This document shows, one piece after another, positions 17,616 through 27,001 of a stretch of 64,000 bases of DNA; within the stretch, counting starts at the first letter, position 1; every line of letters starts with the position of its first letter. This stretch comes from Prevotellaceae bacterium (lineage in GTDB: Bacteria > Bacteroidota > Bacteroidia > Bacteroidales > Bacteroidaceae), in NCBI GenBank assembly GCA_030531085.1, contig JAUNOM010000001.1:1-64000 (forward strand), read 5' to 3'. The notes below the pieces were generated by a model. That model did no database searches and was not told the DNA's origin. It saw nothing but the letters and a program-made list of their open reading frames with translations. Made by a program: the position numbers and the translations under genes.

Positions 17616-20174
17616 GTGATAAAGATTGGGAGACTTTTTATAGTGATACTGCTTTGCCTTTTCACCATAGTGGCGAAAGGGCAGATTTCCGGTACTGTTA
17701 CAGATGAGGAGACAGGGTTCAGCATTCCCAGTGCAAGCGTTATATATAAAGGTAAGCACGTGGCGGCTGTAAGTGATGTCAATGGCTTCTATAAGATAGC
17801 CAAGCACGAGGGCTGGACTTTGACATTCTCTGCCTTAGGCTATAAGAGCCGTACTCTAAAGGTGTCAGCGTCTACTCCCGCCACATTCAATGTGAAGCTC
17901 AAGCCGGAGTCCACTCATCTTGATGAGGTAATGGTTAGTTCCAAGAAGTCAAAGTACTCGCGAAAGGATAATCCTGCGGTGGAGTTGATGAAGCGTGTCA
18001 TTGCAGCCAAGCACCAGACCAAGCTTGAGAACAAGGACTTCTATCAGTACCGCACGTATGAGAAGGTCACAGTATCGCTGAATGACATCAGTAAGTCGCA
18101 GCTCGACTCTGGCGTTTATTCACGTAAATCGTGGTTGAAGGACCAGGTTGAGAAGAATCCTATAACGGGTAAGAATGTACTGCCGGTTATGGTGACGGAG
18201 AAAATCTTCCGAAAGTTCTACCGTAAGGATCCGTCCAAGGAGCGTATCTTTGTGGATGCGGAGAAATCGTATGGTGTGAATGAACTCATAGAGACAGGTG
18301 ATATCTTTACAGTCATGGCCAATGAGGTGTTCAGTGAGGTGGACATATATGACGATCAGGTACGACTGCTACAGTTCCCGTTTACATCTCCAATAGGTAA
18401 GCACGCCATAGGCTTCTACAGATATTATATAGTGGATACATTGAAGATAGACAATGACTCATGTATCCATGTCAGCTTCTTGCCAAACAACCAGCAGGAC
18501 TTCGGATTTCGTGGTGAGTTGTACATATTGAAAGACTCCACCCTGCACGTGAGGCGTGTCAGACTCAGCATACCGGCACGTTCTGATGTGAACTTCGTTA
18601 AGAATATGCAGATTGAGCAGGAGTATCTGCGCCTGCCTTCAGGAGACTGGGTGCTGTCTGTCAATGACATGATTGTGGAACTGTCTGTTACGGGACGTTC
18701 CGGTAACTTCCTTGTGTCTCGAGTCTCGCGGCGTAATGATTATGATTTCGGAGCTATAGATCCGAAGATGTTCCGTGGTAAGGCGAAGGAGAAACGTGAC
18801 CCGTACTCCGAGATGCGCACCAATGACTATTGGACAGACAACCGCGAGACAGGACTGACTACAGGCGAAGAGGGAATGGGCAAGTTCCTTAACGGCATCA
18901 GGAACATCAAGGGTTTCGGATGGCTTATCGCCGGTGTGAAGGCCGTTATGGAGAACTATATAGAGACATCCAAGGCTGGTGTGCCAAGCAAGGTGGACAT
19001 TGGTCCGGTGAATTCCATGGTGTCATCAAATGACATAGACGGCTTCCGTATGAAGATGTCTGCGCAGACAACGGCGCATCTTAACCCACACCTGTTCCTA
19101 AACGGCTATGTTTCTCATGGATTTAAGTCTGATAATAATTATTATGGCGGTGAGTTCGTGTACTCGTTCAATAAGAAGGCGTATACGCCCGATGAGTATC
19201 CAAAGCGTAACATTAGGGTAGGGGCGTCATACGACATCTGTTCACCTTCTGACAAGTTCAAGAGTGTGGATAAGGATAACTTCTTCACCTCACTGCGCTG
19301 GAGCAAGGTGGAGAAGATGGCATATTATCACAGGCAGACAATAGACTTTGAACGTGAGGAGGACTGGGGCTTCGGTGTCTTTGGTGGATTGAAGTTCGAG
19401 AGTAACAGGGCCGTCGGCGACTGGAAGTTCGAGAAGATTGGCGAGACTCTCGCACCCGGACAGTTGGGTAAGTTCCGTATTTCAGAAGCGTATATCCAAA
19501 TGGTGTATTCTCCAGGCCAGTCATACGTCAACACCAAGCAGCGCCGCCGTCCCACCAATCTCGACTCACCTGTGATGAAGTTGAAACACACTGTGGGCAT
19601 GAAGGGCTTCATGGGCGGTGAATATGATTATCATGTAACGGAAGCCTCTATATATAAGAGAGTATGGCTAAACAGCTGGGGCAAGGTGGACGCATACCTG
19701 AAGGGTGGAATACAGTGGAGCCAGGTACCGTTCCCATTGCTCATAGCCCCTGCGGCCAACCTGTCTTATATCTGGCAGCCCGAGACCTTTGAGCTGATCA
19801 ATAATATGGAGTTCCTTAATGATAAGTATGTGTCACTGACACTGGAATGGAACGCCAACGGAAAACTGTTTAACCGCATTCCCCTTATAAAGGAACTGCA
19901 GTGGCGTGAGCTTATCGGATTCAACATACTGTATGGCGGACTGTCAGATAAGAACAATCCTGCCTTACCGCAGAATTTCGGTAACAACCGTCTGATGTCA
20001 TTCCCCGACGGATGCTATGTCATGGATCCCAAGAACCCGTATATGGAGTTCCGTGTGGGAGTGCAGAATATATTCAAGTTACTTTCTGTTGAGTATGTAC
20101 GCAGACTGACATATCTGAAGCTGCCTACTGCTACCAAACACAGTGTGCGTTTTGGCTTTAAAATGACGTTTTAG
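17616..20174 (+). CDS. DUF5686 outer-membrane protein with carboxypeptidase-like N-terminal domain
   Basis: 852 residues. The signal peptide is followed by a CarboxypepD_reg-like beta-sandwich (ISGTVTDEETGFSIPSASV to about residue 105), as in TonB-dependent receptors, and then the DUF5686 region ending in barrel-like strands. The start is GTG, preceded by AGAGGAAGA, and begins the signal peptide (MIKIGRLFIVILLCLFTIVAKG); no ATG fits as well. Function is unknown; related proteins are predicted surface or outer-membrane factors. The gene faces the LytTR regulator gene across a repeat block. Confidence 0.82.
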   Translation: MIKIGRLFIVILLCLFTIVAKGQISGTVTDEETGFSIPSASVIYKGKHVAAVSDVNGFYKIAKHEGWTLTFSALGYKSRTLKVSASTPATFNVKLKPESTHLDEVMVSSKKSKYSRKDNPAVELMKRVIAAKHQTKLENKDFYQYRTYEKVTVSLNDISKSQLDSGVYSRKSWLKDQVEKNPITGKNVLPVMVTEKIFRKFYRKDPSKERIFVDAEKSYGVNELIETGDIFTVMANEVFSEVDIYDDQVRLLQFPFTSPIGKHAIGFYRYYIVDTLKIDNDSCIHVSFLPNNQQDFGFRGELYILKDSTLHVRRVRLSIPARSDVNFVKNMQIEQEYLRLPSGDWVLSVNDMIVELSVTGRSGNFLVSRVSRRNDYDFGAIDPKMFRGKAKEKRDPYSEMRTNDYWTDNRETGLTTGEEGMGKFLNGIRNIKGFGWLIAGVKAVMENYIETSKAGVPSKVDIGPVNSMVSSNDIDGFRMKMSAQTTAHLNPHLFLNGYVSHGFKSDNNYYGGEFVYSFNKKAYTPDEYPKRNIRVGASYDICSPSDKFKSVDKDNFFTSLRWSKVEKMAYYHRQTIDFEREEDWGFGVFGGLKFESNRAVGDWKFEKIGETLAPGQLGKFRISEAYIQMVYSPGQSYVNTKQRRRPTNLDSPVMKLKHTVGMKGFMGGEYDYHVTEASIYKRVWLNSWGKVDAYLKGGIQWSQVPFPLLIAPAANLSYIWQPETFELINNMEFLNDKYVSLTLEWNANGKLFNRIPLIKELQWRELIGFNILYGGLSDKNNPALPQNFGNNRLMSFPDGCYVMDPKNPYMEFRVGVQNIFKLLSVEYVRRLTYLKLPTATKHSVRFGFKMTF

Positions 20175-20180
20175 GGTGTT

Positions 20181-20386
20181 GGTTTTAGGTTGTGGGTTAT
20201 TGGTTTTATGTTGTAGGTTATTGGTTTTGGAGTGTGGGTTTAAGGGGTAAAGCCCACCAACAAAATCATTTATAAACCTTAAACCTTAAACCAATAACCT
20301 AAAAACTATAACCTACACCCCAAGACCTATAACAAAAGAACCCCAAACCCACAACCACCAACCTAAAACCTACAACCACCACCTCC
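20181..20386. repeat. G/T-rich tandem 21-bp repeats followed by an inverted A/C-rich array
   Basis: Three tandem 21-bp units (20181-20201, 20202-20222, 20223-20243), each starting GGTTTT and containing a TGTGGGTT- or TGTAGGTT-like core, are nearly free of C on the top strand. From about 20252 the top strand switches to almost G-free sequence with units like CCAATAACCTA and ACCTACACC, the reverse complement of the first type. The block fills the gap between two convergent genes and can form a large imperfect hairpin, possibly acting as a two-way terminator. Confidence 0.75.
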
Positions 20387-21097
20387 TCAACCCAACGTAT
20401 GTCCGTTCAGGTATTGCATTATGTTATTCTTGTAGCTGTCAGAGATAGGAATCATGACATCACCTATCATAATGCGCATTCTGTCCAAAGCCTCCACCTT
20501 TTTCATGTTTACGATGTATGAGCGGTGTACGCGCAGGAACTCCGGCTGTGGCAGATAGTCCTCCAGAGTCTTTATGTTCATTATGCAGTGCACACTGTGT
20601 TGAGGTGAGGACAGCCTTATCTTGACATAATCCTTCAATCCCTCTATGTACAGAATATCATCCAGCATGATGCGAACCAGTTTGTGCTCACTTCTCACAT
20701 AGAAGAAATTGTCATCAAGTTTCATCTGTTGTGCTTTATTACGCTCCTCAAACAACTGCAGAGCCTTGTTTGCCGAGTGCATGAACGCATCGTAAGATAT
20801 GGGCTTCAGCAAATAGTCTATGGTGTTGACCTTGTAGCTTTCCACCGCGTAGCGGTCAAATGCCGTGGTGAACACAATCATAGTCTGCGGTGACAGGATG
20901 GTTGCAAACTCCAGTCCCGACAGTTCCGGCATCTGTATGTCAAGAAACAGAAGGTCTACAGGTGTGGTGCGTATCACCCTCATGGCCTCAATGGCACTGT
21001 TGTATGTCCCTGTCAGTTCCAGGAAAGTGGTCTTCTCCGCATACGATGCAAGAAGTTCCGCTGCAAGCGGCTCGTCATCAATGATAGCACAGGTCAT
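20387..21097 (-). CDS. LytTR-family response regulator
   Basis: 236 residues. An N-terminal receiver domain (DDEPLAAELL; phospho-acceptor Asp in LFLDIQMPELSGLEF; Lys in YLLKPIS) is followed by a C-terminal LytTR DNA-binding domain (about 135-236: FFYVRSEHKLVRI, YIEGLKDYVKI, FLRVHRSYIVNM). The gene is 16 bp after its cognate sensor kinase and last in the efflux operon, so the likely target is that operon. It binds DNA as a transcription factor in response to kinase phosphorylation. Confidence 0.93.
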   Translation of the reverse strand: MTCAIIDDEPLAAELLASYAEKTTFLELTGTYNSAIEAMRVIRTTPVDLLFLDIQMPELSGLEFATILSPQTMIVFTTAFDRYAVESYKVNTIDYLLKPISYDAFMHSANKALQLFEERNKAQQMKLDDNFFYVRSEHKLVRIMLDDILYIEGLKDYVKIRLSSPQHSVHCIMNIKTLEDYLPQPEFLRVHRSYIVNMKKVEALDRMRIMIGDVMIPISDSYKNNIMQYLNGHTLG

Positions 21098-21113
21098 GGT
21101 TAGTAGTTGTTTT

Positions 21114-22202
21114 TTATGTGTTCAGAGTCTTGTATATTGTTATTCTTGAATGATAGAGGTTGTTAGTGTCTGTCCATCTTGCCCATTTGTGCATATTGGG
21201 ATATATGGACTCCAGTCGCTGCTGTACCAAAGTCAGGCCTATGCCGTGTCCGGAATGGTCAGAAGACTGTTTCGGATTGTTTGAGTTGAAGATATCACAC
21301 ACAATACTTTCACTGTCCTCTTTCAGTGAAATGCTTATTATGCAGTCCCTGCTTCCAGACACTCCGTGCTTGAAGGCGTTCTCCACAAGAGAGATGAATA
21401 TCAGTGGTGCCACCATGGTCTTTGAGTCCTGTTCCACACTTATGTCCGTTTCAATCCTTACATTCGTTGCCATACGCAGCTTCATCAGGTCAATGTATGA
21501 GCGTATGAAGTCCGCTTCAGACAGCAGAGAGACCATCTCCTGCTGATTATTATATAAGGTGTGCCTCAGAAGTCTTGACAACTGCATCACCGCACTCTGT
21601 GTCCTCTCGCTGCTTATGGCCGCCAGCGCGTATATGTTGTTCAGGGTGTTAAGCAGAAAGTGCGGTGAGATCTGGTTGCGCAGCCCCCGCAGTTCCGCCT
21701 CCTGTCTTGCCACCTCCGCCTCCTGCTGTTGCTTCTCCAGACTCCTGATGTGCTCCTTTGAGCGTATGGAATATGCCACAAAGGCGGCGAATGTAAGGTT
21801 CATTCCGTCAAGAAAGGCCGTTATCCAGATACGCCTGCCATTGTCCGGCCTGTTGTGTGGTGCGGGTCTCAGCTGCTTCTTGCCCGTTCCTGCCGTTGCG
21901 GCAGCGGCCTTTTCCACCTCCTTTTGATATTCCCTGAACTCAATGTTGTGCCATCCGGCCAGTGCGGTGCTGCACAGCACTATCACCACAGTGTTTGACA
22001 GCACAATGCTGCGCTTGCCGTGGTGCCACAATGCCTGTGGGATTATCTTGTAATAGTTCAGGCAGAATACCATCACCATTGTCAAGGGGAACACACACCG
22101 CATGATGTATCCCTTGAATGTCAGGGTGTCCCTTGCCCCAAGGAACATAAGGGGCAGGAGCAGCACTACCGCCGCGCCTGCCAATGCTATCTTTCTGTTC
22201 AT
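21114..22202 (-). CDS. Sensor histidine kinase, LytS/YehU type
   Basis: 362 residues with several N-terminal membrane helices and a short coiled-coil (about 150-180). The His_kinase family motif LRNQISPHFLLNTLNNI holds the phospho-acceptor His, and an ATPase part includes SLVENAFKHGV and GHGIGLTLVQQRL. This class pairs with LytTR regulators, as here. It lies 16 bp downstream of the efflux permease gene, suggesting the kinase senses envelope stress or the pump's substrate; the signal is unknown. Confidence 0.92.
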   Translation of the reverse strand: MNRKIALAGAAVVLLLPLMFLGARDTLTFKGYIMRCVFPLTMVMVFCLNYYKIIPQALWHHGKRSIVLSNTVVIVLCSTALAGWHNIEFREYQKEVEKAAAATAGTGKKQLRPAPHNRPDNGRRIWITAFLDGMNLTFAAFVAYSIRSKEHIRSLEKQQQEAEVARQEAELRGLRNQISPHFLLNTLNNIYALAAISSERTQSAVMQLSRLLRHTLYNNQQEMVSLLSEADFIRSYIDLMKLRMATNVRIETDISVEQDSKTMVAPLIFISLVENAFKHGVSGSRDCIISISLKEDSESIVCDIFNSNNPKQSSDHSGHGIGLTLVQQRLESIYPNMHKWARWTDTNNLYHSRITIYKTLNT

Positions 22203-22217
22203 CCTCTCCTGCTGCTG

Positions 22218-23438
22218 TTATTCAAACCTTATGGCCTCTATCGGGTCCATCCGCGCCGCCTTCTGTGCAGGGAAGTATCCGAAGCCCACACCAATCACTG
22301 TACATACAAGGAACGACACCATGATGCTCCACATGGGAACAGATGTGGGCAGGTGGAATATGAGCCTTGCCCCCTCCGCCAGTGACACCCCGAGCAGTAT
22401 GCCGAGTGCGCCACCTGTTATGGATATTATGATGGACTCTATCAGGAACTGGTTGCTGATGTCTATGCCCCTTGCTCCAACCGCCATTCTCAGGCCTATC
22501 TCTCTGGTTCGCTCCGTCACGCTCACCAGCATGATGTTCATGATGCCTATGCCGGCTACGAGTAGCGAGAAGGCCGCCGCCACCACAAGTATGATTGTCA
22601 CGGTGTCCATTGTGGACGACATTGTCTCCATCATCTCCTGCTGCGAGCGTATGGTGAAGTCATCGTCAGCGTCCTCCTTCAGCTTGTGCTGTTCGCGCAG
22701 TATGCTTGTCAGTTCCGCAATGGCGTCGTCCGTCATCTCCTCTGACAGCGCGGAACAGTTTATGCTTGACAGGTACGTCTGCGCTGTGATACGTTTCATG
22801 ACAGTGGTGTATGGGGCGATGATAAGGTTGTCCTGGTCCATGCCGAATGTGTTGTACCCCTTGCTCTTCAATACCCCTATGATGCGGAATGGTATGCTCT
22901 TGAAGCGTATCATCCTGCCGACAGGGTCCTGACCGTTAGGGAACAGCTCATCAACCACGGTCTTTCCCACAAGGCATACCTTTGCACTCTTCTTCACATC
23001 CTCGTCGGTAAACACTCCTCCGCTGGTCACTTCCCACTGCTTTATGCTGAGATATTCCTCCGTCTCTCCGTACATGGTGGTCAGCGTGTTGTTGTTGCCG
23101 TTGATGCACTGTCCGCTTGCTGACACCTCCGGTGACACGTTAGTGATGTATTTCGCCTCGTCCTTTATGGCCTGATAGTTCTCCACCTTCAGTGTCTGCA
23201 TGGCCGACGGGTCCTGCCTTATGCCGCCCCTCATGTCGGCTCCCGGGCGTATCATGATGATGTTGGTGCCCATCTGCGACAGGTTCTCCCTGATAGACTC
23301 CTTGGAGCCCTGTCCTATAGCCATCATCACTATCACCGCTGCCACGCCTATGATGATGCCGAGCATGGAGAGGAACGACCTGAACTTGTTGCTTGCTATT
23401 GCCTTGATGGCAACTTTCATTAGGTTAATGAAACTCAT
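22218..23438 (-). CDS. MacB-like ABC transporter permease (FtsX family)
   Basis: 406 residues. One N-terminal membrane helix with MLGIIIGVAAVIVMMAIGQG, a large periplasmic MacB-type domain, and three C-terminal helices starting near VAAAFSLLVAGIGIMNIMLV are the standard topology. In MacB of Proteobacteria the ATPase and permease are one chain; here they are separate genes, the ATPase being encoded 58 bp upstream. With the adaptor and TolC proteins it would form a tripartite exporter of antibiotics, lipids or peptides. Confidence 0.93.
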   Translation of the reverse strand: MSFINLMKVAIKAIASNKFRSFLSMLGIIIGVAAVIVMMAIGQGSKESIRENLSQMGTNIIMIRPGADMRGGIRQDPSAMQTLKVENYQAIKDEAKYITNVSPEVSASGQCINGNNNTLTTMYGETEEYLSIKQWEVTSGGVFTDEDVKKSAKVCLVGKTVVDELFPNGQDPVGRMIRFKSIPFRIIGVLKSKGYNTFGMDQDNLIIAPYTTVMKRITAQTYLSSINCSALSEEMTDDAIAELTSILREQHKLKEDADDDFTIRSQQEMMETMSSTMDTVTIILVVAAAFSLLVAGIGIMNIMLVSVTERTREIGLRMAVGARGIDISNQFLIESIIISITGGALGILLGVSLAEGARLIFHLPTSVPMWSIMVSFLVCTVIGVGFGYFPAQKAARMDPIEAIRFE

Positions 23439-23496
23439 TGTTGTAATGGTTTAGGTGTTTTAGTGTACCTTCCGCATCCATTCCTGTGGTTGCGGC

Positions 23497-24261
23497 TTAG
23501 TCATCCTGCGGTGCCGGCAGTGCAGCGAGGGCCTCGGCCGCCGACAGAATGTTGGTGTTCTCCACATCCTCGCGTATCTTTCCGTCGCGCAGCATAATGT
23601 TGCGTGACGAATATTGCGCTATCTCCGGGTTGTGGGTTACGAATATTATCGTCCTGCCCTCCCTGTGCAGCTGCTGGAAAAGCACGAGCATCTCGAACGA
23701 GGTCCTTGTGTCAAGGTTGCCCGTAGCCTCGTCCGCCAGTATCACCGCAGGGTTGTTCACCAGTGCCCTCGCTATGGCTACCCTCTGCATCTGTCCGCCC
23801 GACATCTGGTTTGACTTGTGCTCAAGCCTGTTTCCAAGCCCTACAGCCTCCAGAGCCTTTATCGCCGCCTCCCTGCGCTGTGCGGCATTGTACTCCGCGT
23901 TGTACATTAACGGCAGTTCCACATTCTCCACTGATGTGGTCTTGGCCAGCAGATTGTAGTTCTGGAACACGAACCCTATATTGCGGTTGCGCAGCTTTGC
24001 CCTCTGGCTCTTGGACATATTCCTGACTGATGTGCCGTTGAGGTAGTACTCACCGCTTGTCGGTGTGTCAAGGCATCCTAACTGATTGAGCAGTGTTGAC
24101 TTTCCGGAACCGGATGTACCCATGATAGTCACGAACTCCCCCTCGTATATCTTGAACGATATACCGCGCAGGGCCTTGACGGTCTCGGAGCCAACCTTGA
24201 ACTCCCTCCTTACGTTGTCAAGCTCTATGACGACCTTTCTGTCCTTCTTCTCTGTATTCAT
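23497..24261 (-). CDS. ABC transporter ATP-binding protein (MacB/LolD type)
   Basis: 254 residues. Walker A GTSGSGKST, Q-loop FVFQNYNLLAKTTSVENVELPL, signature MSGGQMQRVAIARAL and Walker B VILADEATGNLD are all intact. The sequence belongs to the MacB/LolD/FtsE subclass. It supplies ATP hydrolysis for the adjacent FtsX-type permease. It follows the adaptor gene by 20 bp in a six-gene operon. Confidence 0.95.
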   Translation of the reverse strand: MNTEKKDRKVVIELDNVRREFKVGSETVKALRGISFKIYEGEFVTIMGTSGSGKSTLLNQLGCLDTPTSGEYYLNGTSVRNMSKSQRAKLRNRNIGFVFQNYNLLAKTTSVENVELPLMYNAEYNAAQRREAAIKALEAVGLGNRLEHKSNQMSGGQMQRVAIARALVNNPAVILADEATGNLDTRTSFEMLVLFQQLHREGRTIIFVTHNPEIAQYSSRNIMLRDGKIREDVENTNILSAAEALAALPAPQDD

Positions 24262-24281
24262 GTCTTTCCGGTTATGAATGC

Positions 24282-25454
24282 TTATTTCTTCTTCTTGCTT
24301 GGTGGTTTCGGCATGAAGGGGTTGTCATTCTTCTGCTTTCCCTCCTCTGTGGCCTCGCTGTCCATGCTGAAGTCCGTCACCACCTTCTGTCCTTTGCCTA
24401 TTCCAGACTTTATCTCGGTCAGTATTCCGTTGCTCATGCCCGTGGTTACGCTGTGTGCCCTGAACACGTTGTTCTCCAGAGTCCATACCTTTTCCTTGCC
24501 ATGGCAGTCCTGTATGGACTGTTCCGGTGTCAGCATCTTCTCGTTCGGAGTGAATTTCAGCGCCTTGGCCGGTACGCACATCACGTCCTTCGCCTCCTTG
24601 GTGAATATGGTGACGTTGGCTGTCAGACCCGGTTTCAGTTTCAGATCCGCATTCGGTGCGGATATAACCACCTCGTATGTCACCACGTTACTCTCTGTTG
24701 TAGCCTCCTGTCTTACCTGTGTCACGTGTCCCGTGAATGTGTCATCCGGAAACGCGTCGACAGAGAACTCCACACGGCTTCCCTCGCGCACCTCGCCTAT
24801 GTCGGCCTCGTCAATGTCTGCTATCACCTGCATATTGGTCAGATCCTGCGCTATGGTGAACAGCTCCGGTGTGTTGAAGGACGCCGCCACCGTCTGTCCC
24901 TCCTCCACGGACTTGGACAATACGGTGCCGTCGATGGGTGATGTGATGGTGGCATATCCGAGATTGGTCTCCGCCTTGCGCACACTCTCCCTCGCAGTGT
25001 TCACAGACTGTACCGCCTGATCGTATGTCAGCCTTGCCTGCTCGTAGTCATTTGCGGCAATAAGTCCCTTTGCATACAGCGTCTTGTAACGTTCATGGTT
25101 GGCCTTCTCGTAGTTCAGCTTGCTCTGCGCCGATGTCAGTTGCGCCTTGGCCGATGCCAGCTCGCTCATCAGGTTGGTCTTGTCCAGCTCGGCTATCACC
25201 TGTCCTTTCTTCACCACGCTGTTGTAGTCCACGTACAGATGCGCCACGATGCCGCTCACCTGTGTGCCCACCGTGACGCTTGTCACAGGTTCTATGGTTC
25301 CCGTTGCGGTGACGCTTGTGGTGATGTCCTTATTCTCCACGGTGGCGGTGTTGTACGTCACGCTGTCCTTCTTCTTCTCTCCTGTGAGGAGCCACACTGC
25401 GATGCCGGCCACTGCAGCTATGGCTATCGCTATGTATATGTTCTTTTTCTTCAT
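24282..25454 (-). CDS. Periplasmic adaptor (membrane fusion) protein, MacA-like
   Basis: 390 residues. An N-terminal membrane anchor (KNIYIAIAIAAVAGIAVWLL) is followed by a lipoyl half-domain (TVGTQVSGIVAHLYVDYNSVVKKGQVIAELD), a long alpha-hairpin (about 90-165), the second lipoyl half (ATITSPIDGTVLSKSVEEGQTV) and beta-barrel and membrane-proximal domains. The C-terminus is Lys/Pro-rich. It bridges the inner-membrane ABC unit to TolC. 26 bp downstream of tolC. Confidence 0.94.
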   Translation of the reverse strand: MKKKNIYIAIAIAAVAGIAVWLLTGEKKKDSVTYNTATVENKDITTSVTATGTIEPVTSVTVGTQVSGIVAHLYVDYNSVVKKGQVIAELDKTNLMSELASAKAQLTSAQSKLNYEKANHERYKTLYAKGLIAANDYEQARLTYDQAVQSVNTARESVRKAETNLGYATITSPIDGTVLSKSVEEGQTVAASFNTPELFTIAQDLTNMQVIADIDEADIGEVREGSRVEFSVDAFPDDTFTGHVTQVRQEATTESNVVTYEVVISAPNADLKLKPGLTANVTIFTKEAKDVMCVPAKALKFTPNEKMLTPEQSIQDCHGKEKVWTLENNVFRAHSVTTGMSNGILTEIKSGIGKGQKVVTDFSMDSEATEEGKQKNDNPFMPKPPSKKKK

Positions 25455-25480
25455 CGTTGTGTAATGTTTGTTGATATAGG

Positions 25481-26809
25481 TTATCGCTGATACAGTTCCA
25501 GCATCTTCAGGTTAAGTATAGTCATGTATTTGGATTGCAGCTCACTCTGCTGTGCTGTCAGCAGCCTTGTCTTTCCCGTCTGCAGCTCTACGATGTTCTT
25601 CAGTCCCACCGCAAACTGTTCCGACAGCAGGTCGTAGCTGTCCTTGGCGCTCTGCGTGCTTGTCTTTGCCGCCTTGTACTGGTTCTGGTAGTTCGCCGCC
25701 TGTATCCAGTAGTTCTCTATTGTGCTGTACAGTGTGGTCTGCTGGTCACGTATGTTGAACATGGCCTCCTGCCTTTGCAGCTCTGCTTTGTTCCTGGCAG
25801 TGCGCGTAGAGCGCTGGTCCAGTATCGGCACACTTACCGTTATTCCTGCCCCGATGTTCAGGTTTGTCTTCATCTGCTCCTCCCATGCCTTGCTGTTCAT
25901 GTTGTTGGTGCTGGCTCCCACGGATGCGTTCATGCTCACTGTAGGCATTCTTTGCGCCTTGGCAATCTTGCTTTGAACCTCCGCACTCTTCAGTCCCAGG
26001 GCGGCACTTTTCAGTTCCGGGCGGTTCTCCAGTGCCGTTTCGTACACCGTTGTCAGTGTCGGCACGCCCTTTAAGGCCATTGCGTCCGTCAGTTCAGGTG
26101 TCACTATGTCAAACACTTCCTCGCCGGTAATCTGCAGCAGCTGTTTCAGTTGCCGTGTATATGAGCGTACCTGACTCTCGGCCTGCACCACATTGTACTC
26201 GTCCTCGGCCCTCTGCGCCGTCAGCTGTGACAGGTCCGCCTTGCTCAGGCTGCCCACCTCGCACATCTGTATGCCGCGGTTCTCGTTCACTCTCGACGCC
26301 TCCAGAGTGGCCTTGTTCACGTTTACGGCCTCCTTGGTGTACAGTATCTGTATGTATAGCTGCGTGATCTGCTCCTCAATGTTACGCGCCGATGTCACGC
26401 TGTCCATCTCCGCCTGTTCCTCGGCGATGCTGTTCAGCCTGATTTGGTTACGGTTTCTGTTGCCGTTCCATACAGTCCAGTTTGCGCCCACGGTGTACTG
26501 TCCGTTGTAGCTCACCTTGTCTATGCTCGACTCTACCCTGCCGTCGGCCACTGTCGCGGTGCCAGTCTCGCGCCATGGGGTATAGTTCATGCTCTGACTG
26601 GTAGAGAAATTCAGCGATGGCAGCAGCTGCGCCTTGGACTGTCTGGTGCTCTCGGCGGCCGACTGTCTGCTGATGCCCTGCCTTTGCAGGGTGATGTTGT
26701 TCTCCATCGCATACTGTATGCACTCCTCCAGGGTCCATGTCTTGGCCGCTGACGGTGCGGACAGTAGCAGCAGTGACGCCAGTAATGCGCTTGAAACTTT
26801 TTTCTTCAT
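25481..26809 (-). CDS. TolC-family outer-membrane efflux protein
   Basis: 442 residues with a signal peptide (KKKVSSALLASLLLLSAPSAAKTWTLEECI), then two repeats of the TolC architecture: coiled helices separated by beta strands (ATVADGRV, SKAWEEQMKTNLNIGAGITVS). The opening TWTLEECIQYAMENNITL is typical. It provides the outer-membrane exit duct for the MacA/MacB parts encoded downstream. First gene of the operon, preceded by a consensus promoter. Confidence 0.94.
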   Translation of the reverse strand: MKKKVSSALLASLLLLSAPSAAKTWTLEECIQYAMENNITLQRQGISRQSAAESTRQSKAQLLPSLNFSTSQSMNYTPWRETGTATVADGRVESSIDKVSYNGQYTVGANWTVWNGNRNRNQIRLNSIAEEQAEMDSVTSARNIEEQITQLYIQILYTKEAVNVNKATLEASRVNENRGIQMCEVGSLSKADLSQLTAQRAEDEYNVVQAESQVRSYTRQLKQLLQITGEEVFDIVTPELTDAMALKGVPTLTTVYETALENRPELKSAALGLKSAEVQSKIAKAQRMPTVSMNASVGASTNNMNSKAWEEQMKTNLNIGAGITVSVPILDQRSTRTARNKAELQRQEAMFNIRDQQTTLYSTIENYWIQAANYQNQYKAAKTSTQSAKDSYDLLSEQFAVGLKNIVELQTGKTRLLTAQQSELQSKYMTILNLKMLELYQR

Positions 26810-26859
26810 TGTCGTGTCCTTGTTGTTTGTTGTCGTCGTGTACTTGATTTTGTCCGCTG

Positions 26860-26891
26860 CAAAAGTACATATTTTCGGCTAATGCGCCAAA
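26860..26891 (-). promoter_or_regulatory. Promoter of the tolC-mac-lyt operon
   Basis: Minus-strand TTG (26889-26891) and TACTTTTGC (26860-26868) are separated by 20 nt, with the tolC start 50 nt further on. No obvious direct repeat for the LytTR regulator was seen beside it. Confidence 0.7.
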
Positions 26892-27001
26892 TGGAGCGTG
26901 AGTAATCAGGCGGTTTTAATTTTTCTTATCTATAGAATGAAGTGAAAGAATATACGAAATGACGTACCGCGACTATGTGTTTACATTTTTTTGCATATCA
27001 T

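Noticed and set aside
20181..20386. CRISPR array
   Set aside because: Repeats are degenerate, contiguous and without spacers, and no cas gene is nearby.
22102..22932. 276-residue plus-strand frame opposite the MacB-like permease
   Set aside because: Antisense to a confidently assigned gene; long only because of the codon bias of the real strand.
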